Assembly (NCBI GenBank): GCA_022702705.1
Contig: CM040439.1
Location: 34,722,930 to 34,786,929 of the forward strand
From: Papilionanthe hookeriana x Papilionanthe teres
Lineage: Eukaryota > Streptophyta > Magnoliopsida > Asparagales > Orchidaceae
Direction: 5' to 3'
DNA: 64,000 nt
Positions 45,560 to 58,000 of this stretch are shown here, one piece after another. A program made the position numbers and the translations under genes. The number at the start of each line of letters is the position of its first letter. Within the stretch, counting starts at the first letter, position 1. The notes beneath the pieces were generated by a model that worked only from the letters and a program-made list of their open reading frames with translations, was not told where the DNA came from and did no database searches.

Positions 45560-47010
45560 TGGCTTCTCGATGAAGAACAAAACACAGGAACTTGTGGATC
45601 GACCAACGAAAAACGCGTAGTCGGTTGCGAGTGGACCTTTAAGAAGAAGGAAGGCACGCCGAGTGCGAGAGGATCGGGTACGAAGCCGGACTCGTTGCGA
45701 GGGATTCACACGAGGTTGAAGGAATTGACTTCGACGAAATCTTCTCACCCGTGGTGAAGCACTCGCTCAATTAGGATAGTCTTGGCACTAGCGGTTCGAT
45801 TCGACTTGGAATTAGAACGGCTAGATGTTAAGACTGCGTTCTGCATGGAGAGCTTGAAGAAACCATCTACATGGACCGACCGGATGGGTACAACACACAC
45901 GAGACGAAGGACGAAGTTTGCTTGCTAAAGAAGGCATTGTATGGGTCGAAACAAAGCCCGAGACAATGGTACAAACGATTTGATGATTTCATGCTAAAGA
46001 TCGGTTTTGTCGAAGCGGCTACGACGGTTGTGTGTACATGAAGTGGCAAGACGGTGAAATCGGTACGTACTTGCTCCTTTATGTGGATGATATGTTAGTA
46101 GCCGGCGGGAGCGAGGAGGAAGTCCGAGAAGATCGAAGGTATGCTCGGTTCGAATTTGACATGAAGGACTAGGACCGACTTCTGAAGATCCACAGGTATG
46201 GAGATTACCGGAGACAGAAAAAGGGTAGCTTATTCTTGTCTCGAAAGTCATATATTCGAAAGGTTCTAACAAGGTTTAACATGCACGAGGCTAAGCGAGT
46301 TGCAACATCTATTGGCCGACACTTCGGACTATCGAACTCTCGAGCACCGAGAGCGAAGAGGAGAAAAGGTACATGGAGGGTGTCCCTACGCCGGTGGGGT
46401 TGGTAGCATCATGTATGGTATGGTTTGTAGCGGACCAGTTGCCTTACGCCGTCGGTATTGTAAGCGGGTTCATGGCGAGCCCGGGACGGGCTCAGCTGGG
46501 AAGCACTAAAATGGATCTCGAGATACTTAAGAGGCACCAGCGATTTGGGGCTACTCTTGAAAGGCGGGAAGACGAAAGAAGAAAAAGTAGTCGGTTACGT
46601 AGATTCGATTACGCGGGAAGCATTGACACCGGGAAGTCAGCGGCGGATTCATCTTCATTGTCTTCGATGCTGCGATCGGTTGGAAGTCTAACCTCCGATC
46701 GGTTGTGGCCCTCTCGACAACGGAGGCCGAATACATCGGCGTGCTGAAGCAATCGAGGAAGCTATGTGGCTAAAGGGCATGGCTGAAGAGCTTGGGATAC
46801 ATCAAAAGGTGATAACTGTGTTTTGCGACAACCAAAGCACCATTCACCTAACCAGGAATCAGGTATTTCATGAAAGATCCAAGCACATAGATGTGAAGCT
46901 TCATTTCGTAAGGGACGTCGTCGCTAAAGGCTCAATAGTGGTAGAGAAGATACCAGCGAAGAGAACCCTGTCGATATGCTCACCGAGGCGTCGCCATGCG
47001 TAAGTTCGGA
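45560..47010 (+). pseudogene. Copia reverse transcriptase and RNase H (frameshifted)
   Basis: Seen in several frames: VGCEWTFKKK (about 45623-45652), ETIYMDRPDGYNTHETKDEVCLLKKALYG (about 45858-45945), WYKRFDDFM (about 45968-45995), the catalytic LLLYVDDMLVAG (about 46075-46105), and RNase H blocks MWLKGMAEELGI and VFCDNQSTIHLTRNQVFHERSKHIDVKLHFVRD (about 46764-46915). The region ends near 47000 and is followed by a purine-rich GAGGTGGAGAT (47100-47110), the polypurine tract before the 3' LTR. Confidence 0.87.
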
Positions 47011-47111
47011 CAGCATGTCGGACTTAGTGAATTTTCCACTGGTCGAGGGCCCTCGGGGGCCACATGGAGGGAATCACTACTCTAGCATAATTGAGGGTCG
47101 AGGTGGAGATT

Positions 47112-47728
47112 TGTTGTTTTGACCCCGATTAGTCATTAAAGCAGTAAGCACTCTTAAACTCCTCCTTACTTTAAAGCCTCTTTTGTTGACTTTAGAAGGT
47201 GCCACCTCATTATGGAATACCCTAGAAGAGGACATGTGGAAGGACACGTGGAGGCCGTACGGTGGAAGAAGGACATGTGAAAGGACGTGTGGAAACCATG
47301 CGATGGAGGACTCTAAAGGGTGGACATGTGGAAGCCATGCGATTCTTAAAGGTTACACTTCATCTATTTATAGTATATTATAATGTAATCTGATCTATTA
47401 TAAATAGATGAGAGGAGGAGGCTTTAGTGTGGGTTTTCTAAAGAGTGGAAAAAGAACTAAGGAGGAGAGAATAGCTAGAGAGTTAGAGAGGAGGAGAGCG
47501 TGCGAGGCCTTGTATCGAGGTGTCGCTTGAGGGGAGGCTATAGAAGGAAGATGAGGACTCATCTCTATGTATAAGCTATGTATTCTCCATTTCTTTTACC
47601 TTAGTGAACTACTTGATTGATTCCCTCCGTGGACGTAGATCCAGTTGGATCGAACCACGTAAACGATTTGTGTTTGCTTGTGCTCTTTGCGTTTTATTTC
47701 TATATCAGGAAGTACATATCCCACAACA
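47112..47728 (+). mobile_element. 3' LTR of complete Ty1/copia element
   Basis: 617 bp, TGTTG...CAACA, roughly 97% identical by eye to the 5' LTR. Differences are mainly CA/CG changes and single-base indels. The whole element is 42377-47728 (5,352 bp). Confidence 0.93.
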
Positions 47729-47733
47729 GAGCT
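47729..47733. repeat. Target-site duplication GAGCT, right copy
   Basis: Matches 42372-42376. The LINE tail resumes after it. Confidence 0.92.
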
Positions 47734-48880
47734 GATGCTTTGGTTGGTGGGTTTATTGCCTGATGGCGGTAGGTGATTTGATTTTCTTTGTTGTAGCTAC
47801 TTGAATATGAGAATATTCACTGTGCTTATATATATTTTTTTATGTTTTCTTAACAGTGGCAAGTCTCAGGTTTCATACCTTGGGAGAAGTTTGGGCCTCA
47901 TTGGTTGGGAGTTTTTGGGGGCTGTTGGTTTACTTTTATATATAATTTAGCTGGATGTATTTTTGTTGTGATTTCTGATTAGGTTGGCTGCGAGTTCATG
48001 TTTATTTATGCTGCTGGCTTTTGACTGTTATTTGCGGATAGAGGGAGGCTCAGTTTTTAGTTATTGCTGCTTGTTTTTGTCTGGCCTTTGGTCAGAGATT
48101 TATGGTAATGAGATGGTTTGTTGGTTTTTTTATGCCTTTGTTTTATTATTGGTGAGCTCACTGTTGGTTGGCAGTATTTGGAGAAGGAATGATGATTTTC
48201 AACCTGGGGTTGCTAGTTTTAAACTTCAGTTTGGGATTTTCTGATTTAAGTCTATTCATTGATTGTTACTTCATCCATTGAAAACTTCATTCATTATATG
48301 TTTTTTCTTTTGCTGCGAGATTACTTTACGATGGCTGTGGCTTGATAATTTTTGGTTTGACGGATACTGGACAAATACATCGCAGAAAAGATGATTACAT
48401 TCGAAGCACTCCGTTTGGTAAAGGAAGCTACTATTGTTACTGGGCATTGGTTGCATGCACTGCCTTCTATATTTGCACATTTTGAGTATTTGGAAGAATA
48501 AACTTGTTCTTAATTTCGAAACTAGATTGGTCTTCCTTCACTTTTTTGTCCACAAATAGTAGAGAATATTTCTACACAAGAACAAAAAACCAAAGTAGGC
48601 TCACTTATAAAGAAAAATGTGGACCATCTACATACGCGCCACACATTTTTAATTTATTTAAATAATAATACATAAATTTTTATACTTACATGAATTTATA
48701 GCACTCAAAATTTTAGCATCACATCAAAAATATCATCATTATGAAATTGTTAAAAGTAAAACTGACTTTTTTATTTATAGGTTTATGACACCGATGTCTT
48801 TTAAGTGAAGCTTTAGATGTTCAATTTGTAAATACATAGGAATTGTGTAGCATATTTATAATTTTTTCACAAAGAAGTTT
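47734..48880. other. Continuation of the LINE tail and AT-rich spacer
   Basis: The first about 500 bases are T/G-rich, like the 3' untranslated part of a plant L1-type LINE split by the copia insertion. After about 48250 I see no identifiable gene or repeat. Open frames here (for example 47984-48244) lack recognisable motifs. Confidence 0.45.
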
Positions 48881-49619
48881 CTGCAACTAGGGCTGTCAAA
48901 AAAACATGTTGTTCGCGAACAGTTTGTGTTCGATTCGTCAAGATGTTCCTGTTCGATTCATTTGATAAACAAAAAAGACGAACACGAAACGATTTTTTTT
49001 GTTCGGTACGTTAGCAATGAAACGTGAACGAGTGATGTGTTCGTTCGTGTTTGGTTCGTTATTGTTCGAAATATAAAATAATTTAAAATAATTATATATA
49101 AAAAGTTTAAGATATTTTAAAATAATTATATATTATAAACATTTTTCATATTTTAAATAATTAAACTTCTATAAATTATAATATATAATAAATTAATAAT
49201 AATAATAATAATATTATAGTATTAATTATATTAATATAAATATTATAATATTATAATTAATATACTCTACTGTATATTAAAATAAAATCACAAACGCACT
49301 TATTCGGTTTCTTCGTTGAGGAAGTATGGATTACCTGATGTGTACAGAATACCTGATCAATTTGCTTCATTTTGAGGAAGTATGATATCGAAGCTAGGAT
49401 GGTCAAAAAAGCTTATTGTTCGGGAACAGTTCGTGTTCAGTTCGCCGGGAAGTTTGTGTTCAATTCGTTCGATAAGCAAATGAGACGAAAAAAAAACAAT
49501 TTTTTCTCGTTCGATTTGTTTAACAAACCCAACACGAACAGTGATGTGTTCGAGCATTTCAAACACGAACACTAGCTATGTTCATTCATGTTCGGTTCGT
49601 TTACACCCCTATCTACAAC
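48880..49619. mobile_element. hAT-like non-autonomous DNA element with 8-bp target duplication
   Basis: The element 48888-49611 (724 bp) starts TAGGGCTGTCAAA and ends GTTTACACCCCTA, imperfect terminal inverted repeats of hAT type. It is flanked by TCTGCAAC (48880-48887) and TCTACAAC (49612-49619), an 8-bp duplication with one change. Inside are GTTCGTGTTCG-like subterminal motifs at both ends and an AT-rich centre with an (AAT)n run near 49195-49215. No transposase is encoded, so it would need one from elsewhere. Confidence 0.78.
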
Positions 49620-50387
49620 TCAAGATATTCTCTTGCTGGCCACTCTATTGTTATAAAGCAACGACTCCTCACAACTCCCCTTCCACTGTTAGCCTCATCA
49701 ATCATGGATAATTTGGCAAACCCTTTCTAAATCACCTTGTAATAAATTTTAGAGCAAAAAACTTCTATTGGAAGTTATCATAAGATTTTTGTTTCTTTTC
49801 TTAACCACAATAAAATTTTGTTAAATTTTGGAAGGGTGGAAGATTTTATAGCATTGTTTGTGTCTACGGTTCTCAAAATTGAAGTTTTTTTGTGAGGATA
49901 AACAAATGGTTGTCAATCTATGACACCTTTTTCAACAAAAAAAAATCAATGTTTGATATATGTAGAAAACTTTATAATATTATTTACTTTTAGGTATTTA
50001 GTCCACTCAATTTAAATATTAAGAGATTGCAGCTACAAAAATGGTTAAAATTGTATAAGATAAACGATTTTAGCCATTCCAATGTTTACCACTATTAAAG
50101 CCTTCCCCAACAATTGTAGAACCAATGTAGAAAGTCTTGTTACATAAAAAAATTCTAGAATAAATCATAAAGATCAGTGACCTGAGAGTAAGTATAGTTT
50201 ATTATCTTTGGATAAGACTTAAGATACAAGTTATACAATGATCTTACAAGGGCAAAACTAAGAACATATGACCCACAATCTACACAAGTTGAAAAGGATT
50301 GACTATTTGACATTATTTTGTTAATCTTAGGCAAAATTTTAGAATAAACAAATTATGTTCTTTACAAAATAAGCTCTTCAAACAGGC

Positions 50388-50580
50388 CCCTTTATATTTC
50401 ATGATTAATGCATGGCATTTTATATTTTTATAGTAGAAAATTACAAGGGGTCGTGCTCACTGATAATAACACATTAAGCAGAGCTAGTATAAGGCTTGAC
50501 ATAGCAAATTGGGCAAGGTTTACACCCCATGAGTCATAGGGATTCTATGTATTTTTAGTTAGATGAATCCCTAAGCAAAA
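50388..50580 (+). repeat. Diverged direct repeat, copy 1
   Basis: TTTCATGATTAATGCATG, AAAATTACA, CATTAA, GAGCAAGGTTT/GGGCAAGGTTT, CCTAATGAG/CCCATGAG and AGATGAATCCC recur in the same order at 50988-51178, about 600 bases downstream. It is possibly an old LTR or duplicated transposon end. Confidence 0.6.
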
Positions 50581-50987
50581 ATCACTCACCCTTAGACCTA
50601 TTGCATACTAGAAAATACATGATAGTAAAGTAATAATTTAACGTTTCAACGCTGTCCGAAGATCCCACACACAAACAGATAAATGAAATATAACAGAAGT
50701 AGACATTAAGATTTTTTATCCAGGAAAATCCTGAAAAAACCCACAGTGTTTATCTAAGTCAAAGCAATCTACTATGTGATTGTATGTTTATAGGCCGACT
50801 CTTCTCCTGAAGTAGAGAAGATGACATTATAAAGTTGATAATCACAAATATATAATACTACTACAGCTTTAACAACTGTAATATCATAAAAACAAATATA
50901 GCTTCGAACTGTAAATGCTGTAGTTGATTGCTACAAAAAGAGTAATTTGTCACTATGTAATTGTAAATACATAAGATCTTCTGAAGA

Positions 50988-51178
50988 AACCTCTTTAGAT
51001 TTCATGATTAATGCATGAAGTTTTTATTTTTTTAGTATAAAATTATAGGTTATAGGAACTCAGTAATAAAAAACATTAAATGGAGGTAGTAGAAAGTTGG
51101 ACAGAGTGAGTTGAGCAAGGTTTTCACCTAATGAGCATTGGGAGCCTTAGTATTGTTGACTAGATGAATCCCAAAAAA
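50988..51178 (+). repeat. Diverged direct repeat, copy 2
   Basis: Partner of 50388-50580 in direct orientation. The intervening 400 bases are AT-rich and show no ORF. The rest of 49620-51900 has no recognisable gene. Confidence 0.6.
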
Positions 51179-51945
51179 GTAATCTTTTGCATTTAGATTA
51201 AAGCAAATTTTCTAGTTGAATATTATGCTTTTTATCTAAATTCATATTAATGTAATAATATTATCAAATTTATAGGAGTTAGTTCGGTTCACCTTATGGA
51301 AACCAAATTAAATCATGTTAAGAGGTAATATTGTTTGTTAGAATGGGAATAAGTGGGAAAAAAAACCTAAACTAGGATTTTGAGGTTGTTATTAGAAATA
51401 TTAGGAGGCTAATGATATGCATTTGTATAGCTTAGTAGGAGTTCTTCAATTTTCTTTCCATGTTATGATCATTAGGATTGTTCTTTGAATGAAGTCAAAA
51501 GCATTTTAGGTTGAAGTGGCTAAGAATATTACAATGGGTAAACACTCATTTTTCTTTTCCATCAAACACTTAAATTCTCAAAAAAAAAAACAATCTAAGC
51601 ATGGTTCTCCTAAAATATTCATCAATATCTCAAATACTCGTATTATAAATTTAATTCATATAGAAATGAGCAACAAATTTTTAATACTAGATGTAAAATT
51701 ATTCCATCATTTTATAATTATAAATAATATATAATACACTCTAAAAATAAATAATTATCTTAATTCTTCTAAGATAACAAATTATTAATATTATATCATC
51801 AAATTGAATTTAGGCTTAATCTTCCTATGTCCATAACATAATAATTTTATAGGTCTAGCTAATATTAATATTAATCAAACAAATTAAACTTTTTGAATTT
51901 GCAATCTACAACGTGCGGCTACCGTCTCCGCGCAAGATCAAAGGC

Positions 51946-52006
51946 ATGGGCCCGTGAACACTGATCTCTCGCGCTCCCTCGACCTCTCGCCACTGATATG
52001 CGATAA
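51946..52006 (+). promoter_or_regulatory. PGK leader region with two mini-uORFs and a GATAAG box
   Basis: Upstream of the PGK start are ATG GGC CCG TGA (51946-51957) and ATG CGA TAA (51998-52006). GATAAG (52002-52007) is an I-box-type motif common in promoters of light-responsive nuclear genes for plastid proteins. Which of these is transcribed depends on the unknown start site. A CT-rich leader follows to the ATG at 52072. Confidence 0.4.
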
Positions 52007-52071
52007 GAATCTGCAAACCACAAAATTCAGCCAAACCTTTTCCCGCTCCATTCTCTCTGAGCTCACTCGCC

Positions 52072-55000
52072 ATGGCTTCTGCAGCATCTCCGGCCTCTTT
52101 CTCTCTTCTCCCCTCAACCTCTTCGTCCTCCTCCAGTCGCCGGTTTTCTGTACCCGCCGTCGCCGTCGTAGCGCTGAAATCCCCGCTCCGGCGTCTAGGG
52201 TTCGCCGGAGCAGCGGCAGATCCTCTTCTGACTGCCCACGTGGGGTCGAAAATCCGGGAAGTGGCCGGCCGGAGTAAGCGGGGGCTGAAGGGGGTTGTTG
52301 CCATGGCGAAGAGGAGCGTCGGAGACCTAACGGCAGCGGATCTTAAGGGGAAGAGGGTGCTCGTCCGCGCTGATTTCAATGTTCCTTTAGACGAGAACCA
52401 GAACATCACAGATGATACTAGGATCCGGGCTGCGGTGCCTACCATCAAGCATCTACTGAGCAATGGGGCTAAGGTCATTCTTTCCAGTCATTTGGTGAGA
52501 ATCTCTCCCCATTGATGTTGCTTATTCTTCTTGATGGCGTATTATTCTGATTGAATTTTTGTGCTGATATGCCCTGATTTGAGAATAATGTTCGGAAGCT
52601 CGTTGTTTGCTGCATTTAATTATGTACTTTGTTTAACTGTGATTAAAGTGTCTTTGCCGAGATTTGATTATTTCAAATTAATAATCTATTTTGCTGTTCT
52701 GTGACATTATTTTCTCGGGAAACTTACATGCATTCCATACAATTCTTATGTATTTACATACCTAACACCGAAAGTTTGATATTTACACTTATAACAAGTT
52801 GGTACTGTAAACCTATGCATGAAATTGTGTATTTTACTTTTAGAAAGGTAGTGACAATAGTATTTTTGATATGATGTTAAATCATTTAGCGGTACGCATA
52901 TAAATATGAATGTTTAGGTGTTAGATAGGTAAATACATGAAAATTGTGTGGCTTTTATGTAAATATCCTTTTTTTATATCCTCTTTCAAGGTTTCAATTT
53001 GAGGATTAACCAAAGAAATCCACTCATAAAAGTTTTCTGTGATATTTTAGAATACTTTGAAACTGGGCTATGATTTTATTATTATTATTATCATTATTAT
53101 TATTATTATCATTATGATTATTATTATTATTATTATATATTTTGCAGATTAAAGAGTAGCTCTGATCTTGTCATACTTACACCCCCTTGTTTTACCATTT
53201 ATTGTATATTTGATTGGGAGCTTAACTTGCACACTTAACATCAAAATTAATGTTGCATGTATCTTAAATTGAACATAAAGAGGTTGCTATGCAACTAGAG
53301 GGATGTAATGGAAAAACCTTTTCATCATAATATCCTTAACTTCAAAAACGGGATGCCGCTCGTGCATTCCTTTGATGGTTCCAACCCATGAAGCATGAAC
53401 ACAAACACCTACACAAGGCACTGACATTGCACACTGCCGTATGATCTAATTATACGAAGTAGGATATGGCATGCTATGAACATAATGTTTTTTTAATAAA
53501 TTATTAATGTATAACATCTGAGCTAGTTCTCTTGACCTAGTGGTTGAGGGCTTTGTCTTTCAACCAATAGATATGGGTTCAAGGCCTTACATATGTAGCA
53601 TGCGTTTGTCTGCTATTAATTCATTCAAATTCCCCCCAACCCAAAGAAATAAATAAATATATATGTGATTAAAACAACTATTGTGAATTTTTTTTAAAAA
53701 AGGCATTAAGTTATGGATTATGATCTTATAAATATTAGTTAAAACTTAATAATCAATATAGAAAAACCATCCTTGATAATAACAATTGTAAAATAAGAAA
53801 AAAATATATTTTCTTAATGATGCAAGCTAATTTAACTTTAAAAAATAAGGCAAACTACAAAAAAATAAAAATGAAAATCATAGATGCTAAAATTAACGTT
53901 TCGGAGAGGGAAGTTGAGCCACACCTGAAGTAGGGAAATAGAAAGACAGGGCTATTGCGTGAGATTGAAAACTCTTACAAAGGTAATGGAGATGGAAATC
54001 CTTGGAGGGATGGAGATTTACAATAGTTTTAGACAGAGAAAGAGCACCACCATAATTTCTTCCTAATATCTATTGGTCAAACGATAACAACAAGCCTTTG
54101 TCCCACTAAATAGGCTGATTGGTTACATGAATCCTTTTTCTCCATTGCGTTCTATTGAGTGTCATATTTTCATTTATTTCTAATAAATTAAGATTATTTT
54201 TTATACAATATGCCCAAGTTTTTCTGAGTTTACATCTGCCTTTCTAAACATAAGTCGAATCCAGAACATCTACTCTCCTAATCGGATCATCAAATGGTCG
54301 ACGTTTAATGTGAACAAACCATCTAAGATGACTCTCTCTAATTTTATAGCTCTACCAACTCTATCACCGATATATTCATTTCGCATGTTGTCTCTAAGTG
54401 TCAAGCCACTCATCCACATAAGCACTCTTATCTCGGCAACACTTAACTTTGTTTTATGCTTCTCTTTTAATGCAAACATTCTGCAGCATGGAGCATGCAG
54501 GTCTCACTACAACCTTATAAAATTTTTCTTTCAGTCTAGGCAGTACTTTTCTATCAAACAATCGGCTCAATACATTCCTCCAGTTCAACCAACCAACTTG
54601 AATTCCAGTAATAACATTCCCATCTATAGCACCATCACTTTGAACAATACTCCTGACATATCTAAAGCGTTCACACTTTTTAATGATTTGATCACCCATA
54701 ATTACAACTTTGCCACTAGAGCTAATACTACTAAAACTACATTCCATGTATTCAATTTTAGTTCCACTCAAATGAAGGCTTTTAGTTTGTTGTCATGATT
54801 TTTCGACACATTTTACGTAGGTTGTCGACTATCTAACGCAACCCTTCATTTTTCACATCTGTGACTTAGGACCCAGCAATGGCAGTGTTCCTAACATCTA
54901 GTGTATGTGTTAAAAAAAAAGAAAAACAAGTTAAACTTTAAATCCTTACCAAACCAACTAAATTAATAGTTTGTTTTTATTTGGTTAAGTTTCATTTTTT

Positions 55001-58000
55001 ATCTGAACCGACTTACTTGATCTTGTGTAGGCTTAAAGTTTCAAACTGAAATAAACCAAATGAAACTATTAAAGCATAATGTTAAAGTTATATTTACAAA
55101 TGCTAATAAACTAATTCTTATAAGGATCAAATTAATGGTATCACGAAATTACAACCCTTACTCAATCAGGTATTAGCTTCAGTCATAAGTCCTATAGTCC
55201 TTTAATGTTTTGTTCCGAAATAGCGGATTTCTTGGGCCATTGCCATTTTGTTAAAATTTATGTTGGTTCACGTCTTGTTTTTATTTTATTTTTTCGATGA
55301 TCCATTATCTTTAATGAAATCAGTTTTAATGATCCTTCACCGTGTAAGAAAATTATCAATTCAAACCATACCAAAGTATTGGAAATTATTTAAAACTAAA
55401 CTGAACCAAATTGAATCAGTTCAAAATTGAAATCATATTCCCTAATATTTATGGTCTTAAACCAAAATAACAAGTGAAACAGAAATAAAAATCTTGTTAT
55501 GAATTTCATTCTATTTTTCCTTAATGATGGTTTGGTTATGGTTTTAAATGTAGGTTCGTTTGTTCGGAAACCAAACTAAATGAAGCACACTCGGCTTCAC
55601 ATAGAGATGGGGATTATGAAAAGAAACAAAGTACCATGTATGTGGGGCATATTGTTTGGATGTGTAGCTTAACTTTTATGAATGCATATTCTTTAATTCT
55701 TGAATATTTTTTGGTCGATTATCTATTAGTAAAACTCAGTGATTGTTAGGGATTACATTACCTTCATGGATAATTTTTCCTATAAGCTTAATGTTGGTTT
55801 GGTTTTATGATGTAATTTTTAGCATATAACTAATTTTACTTTCACACCTTTTTCACAGCTGGATTGGAAACTTAGGAAAAACAAATATTATTTCCAGCAA
55901 GCTGTACTTTCTATTTACAAATTTTTTTGCTTTATTCTAGTCATTTTAGACAATTGAGGTCATGTCATTTTGTTTTCTTTTGCTTGAACGACTGTTGAAT
56001 GACTGTGATGAACACTTCAGCAATCGATCTCTTATATTTGTACTTTTTATAAACATTCAGAGAAATCAAGCTGTTTACTATACTCATCTGTTTTTCATTT
56101 ACTGGTGAACTTCAGGGTAGGCCTAAGGGCGTTACACCTAAATACAGTTTGGCCCCTCTTGTTCCCAGGCTATCTGAACTCCTAGGGATAGAGGTATGAT
56201 CTTTCCCATTCATATATTTGCTTTTTGTTAGTGATGTAATTATTAAGCTTGACTCAAGAGTTACATTAGACTTAGTTCAATAAATGGCTTGTGAGCCGAG
56301 CTTATTAACTAACAACCCTAGTTTAAGCTATCCTTGAATCAACTAATAAAACTGCTCTTTTAATAATGCAACTATATTATAAAAACAAAATATATTAGAA
56401 TTCAAATCCTTAATTACAAAGCTCTCAAACATATATAAAAGTATATCTCTCTTCCTTTTTCTAATTAATTTTTTTATCTCTTATGTAACCTTTCACTATT
56501 TTAATTATTTTACTAACGTATGCTTTAGTTAAATTGATTTTCTATCTTTTCTAATAATTAAGCTGGCCCATGAACCAACTCAAACTGGAGAATTGAGGTT
56601 GAGTTTGAGCTCAAACATAAGCTATAGTTGGCTTGAGCTCAACTTGACTTTTTCATACCCCTAATCTTGATCGTTCTGTTCTTTTATGGTTGTTATTGAA
56701 CAGGTTCAGAAGGCTGATGATTGCATTGGGCCCGAGGTTGAAAATTTGGTTACTTCTCTTCCAGATGGCAGTGTATTACTACTCGAAAATGTGCGTTTTT
56801 ACAAGGAAGAAGAGAAAAATGAACCGGAATTTGCAAAAAAGCTTGCATCTTTGGCTGATCTCTTCGTGAACGATGCTTTTGGAACGGCACACAGAGCACA
56901 TGCCTCAACTGAAGGTGTTACTAAGTTCTTGAAACCTTCTGTTGCGGGCTTTCTCTTACAAAAGGTGAACTTTTTCGCCATATACACTGAAATTAAAGAT
57001 TTTTTTCTTTAAATTTTATGCAATTGGTTCCCCATCCTTCCCCCCAATAGATCATAAATCATTCAAAAAGTTATTAAATATGTATGATGTTTTCTTTTTA
57101 TCTTCAGAGTGTCATTTTAGTTGCAGAGGTAGACCTCGGAAGACTTGGGCTTATTGTATAAAAAATGATCTTAATTTATTAGAATTAAATGAAAATTTGA
57201 CACTGAATAGGACTTGATGGAGAAAAAGGATCCATGTAGCGGACCTCACTTAGTGGAATTAAGGCTTTGTTGTTGTTGTTGTTGTATGTTCTAATATATA
57301 ATATTGTATGATATTTTAAATCTTCTCCAAATAAAATGTTATCTTTTTTTCAGGAACTTGACTACCTCGATGGTGCTGTTTCAAATCCCAAGAGGCCTTT
57401 TGCTGCTATTGTGGGTGGTTCAAAAGTCTCGTCTAAAATCGGTGTTATCGAATCACTGTTGGAGAAAGTCGACATCCTCCTTCTCGGTGGAGGCATGATA
57501 TTCACCTTTTACAAAGCACAGGGACTTTCCGTAGGCTCTTCTCTGGTAGAGAATGACAAGCTGGATCTCGCAACATCTCTTCTTAGTAAGGCCAAATCAA
57601 AAGGAGTCTCACTTTTACTCCCAACCGATGTGGTGGTTGCCGATAAGTTTGCAGCTGATGCCAATAGCAAGGTTTGGTGTTCTTTTCCATCTTCCAATTT
57701 TTAACATATCCCTCGCCTAAACTTTCATATTTAGTTTTAGCACTTAAATATTTAATAACACATCGACGAAAGCTCTATCATCTTTTAAAAATGAAATATA
57801 CCTTTTCATGCTTAGGTTTAAAGAATCAAAGTGCAACGTATCTCAATAGGAAATTTAGATGCAGGATATGTAAAGACATAAGGATTGAGTGCTACGTTTG
57901 TAAAACATAAGAATTGTGTGCTACGTGTGTAAATTTTTGTTTCAACAAATGAGTTAATTTCTGTGTAGGTTGTGCCATCATCTGCAATTCCTGAGGGTTG

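Noticed and set aside
47984..48244. 86-codon hydrophobic open frame
   Set aside because: T/G-rich LINE-tail composition yields Leu/Phe/Cys-rich frames; no homologous family or gene structure is visible.
51906..52478. 190-codon open frame on the minus strand over PGK exon 1
   Set aside because: It is the antisense shadow of the GC-rich first exon; no motif, start context or splice structure supports a gene.
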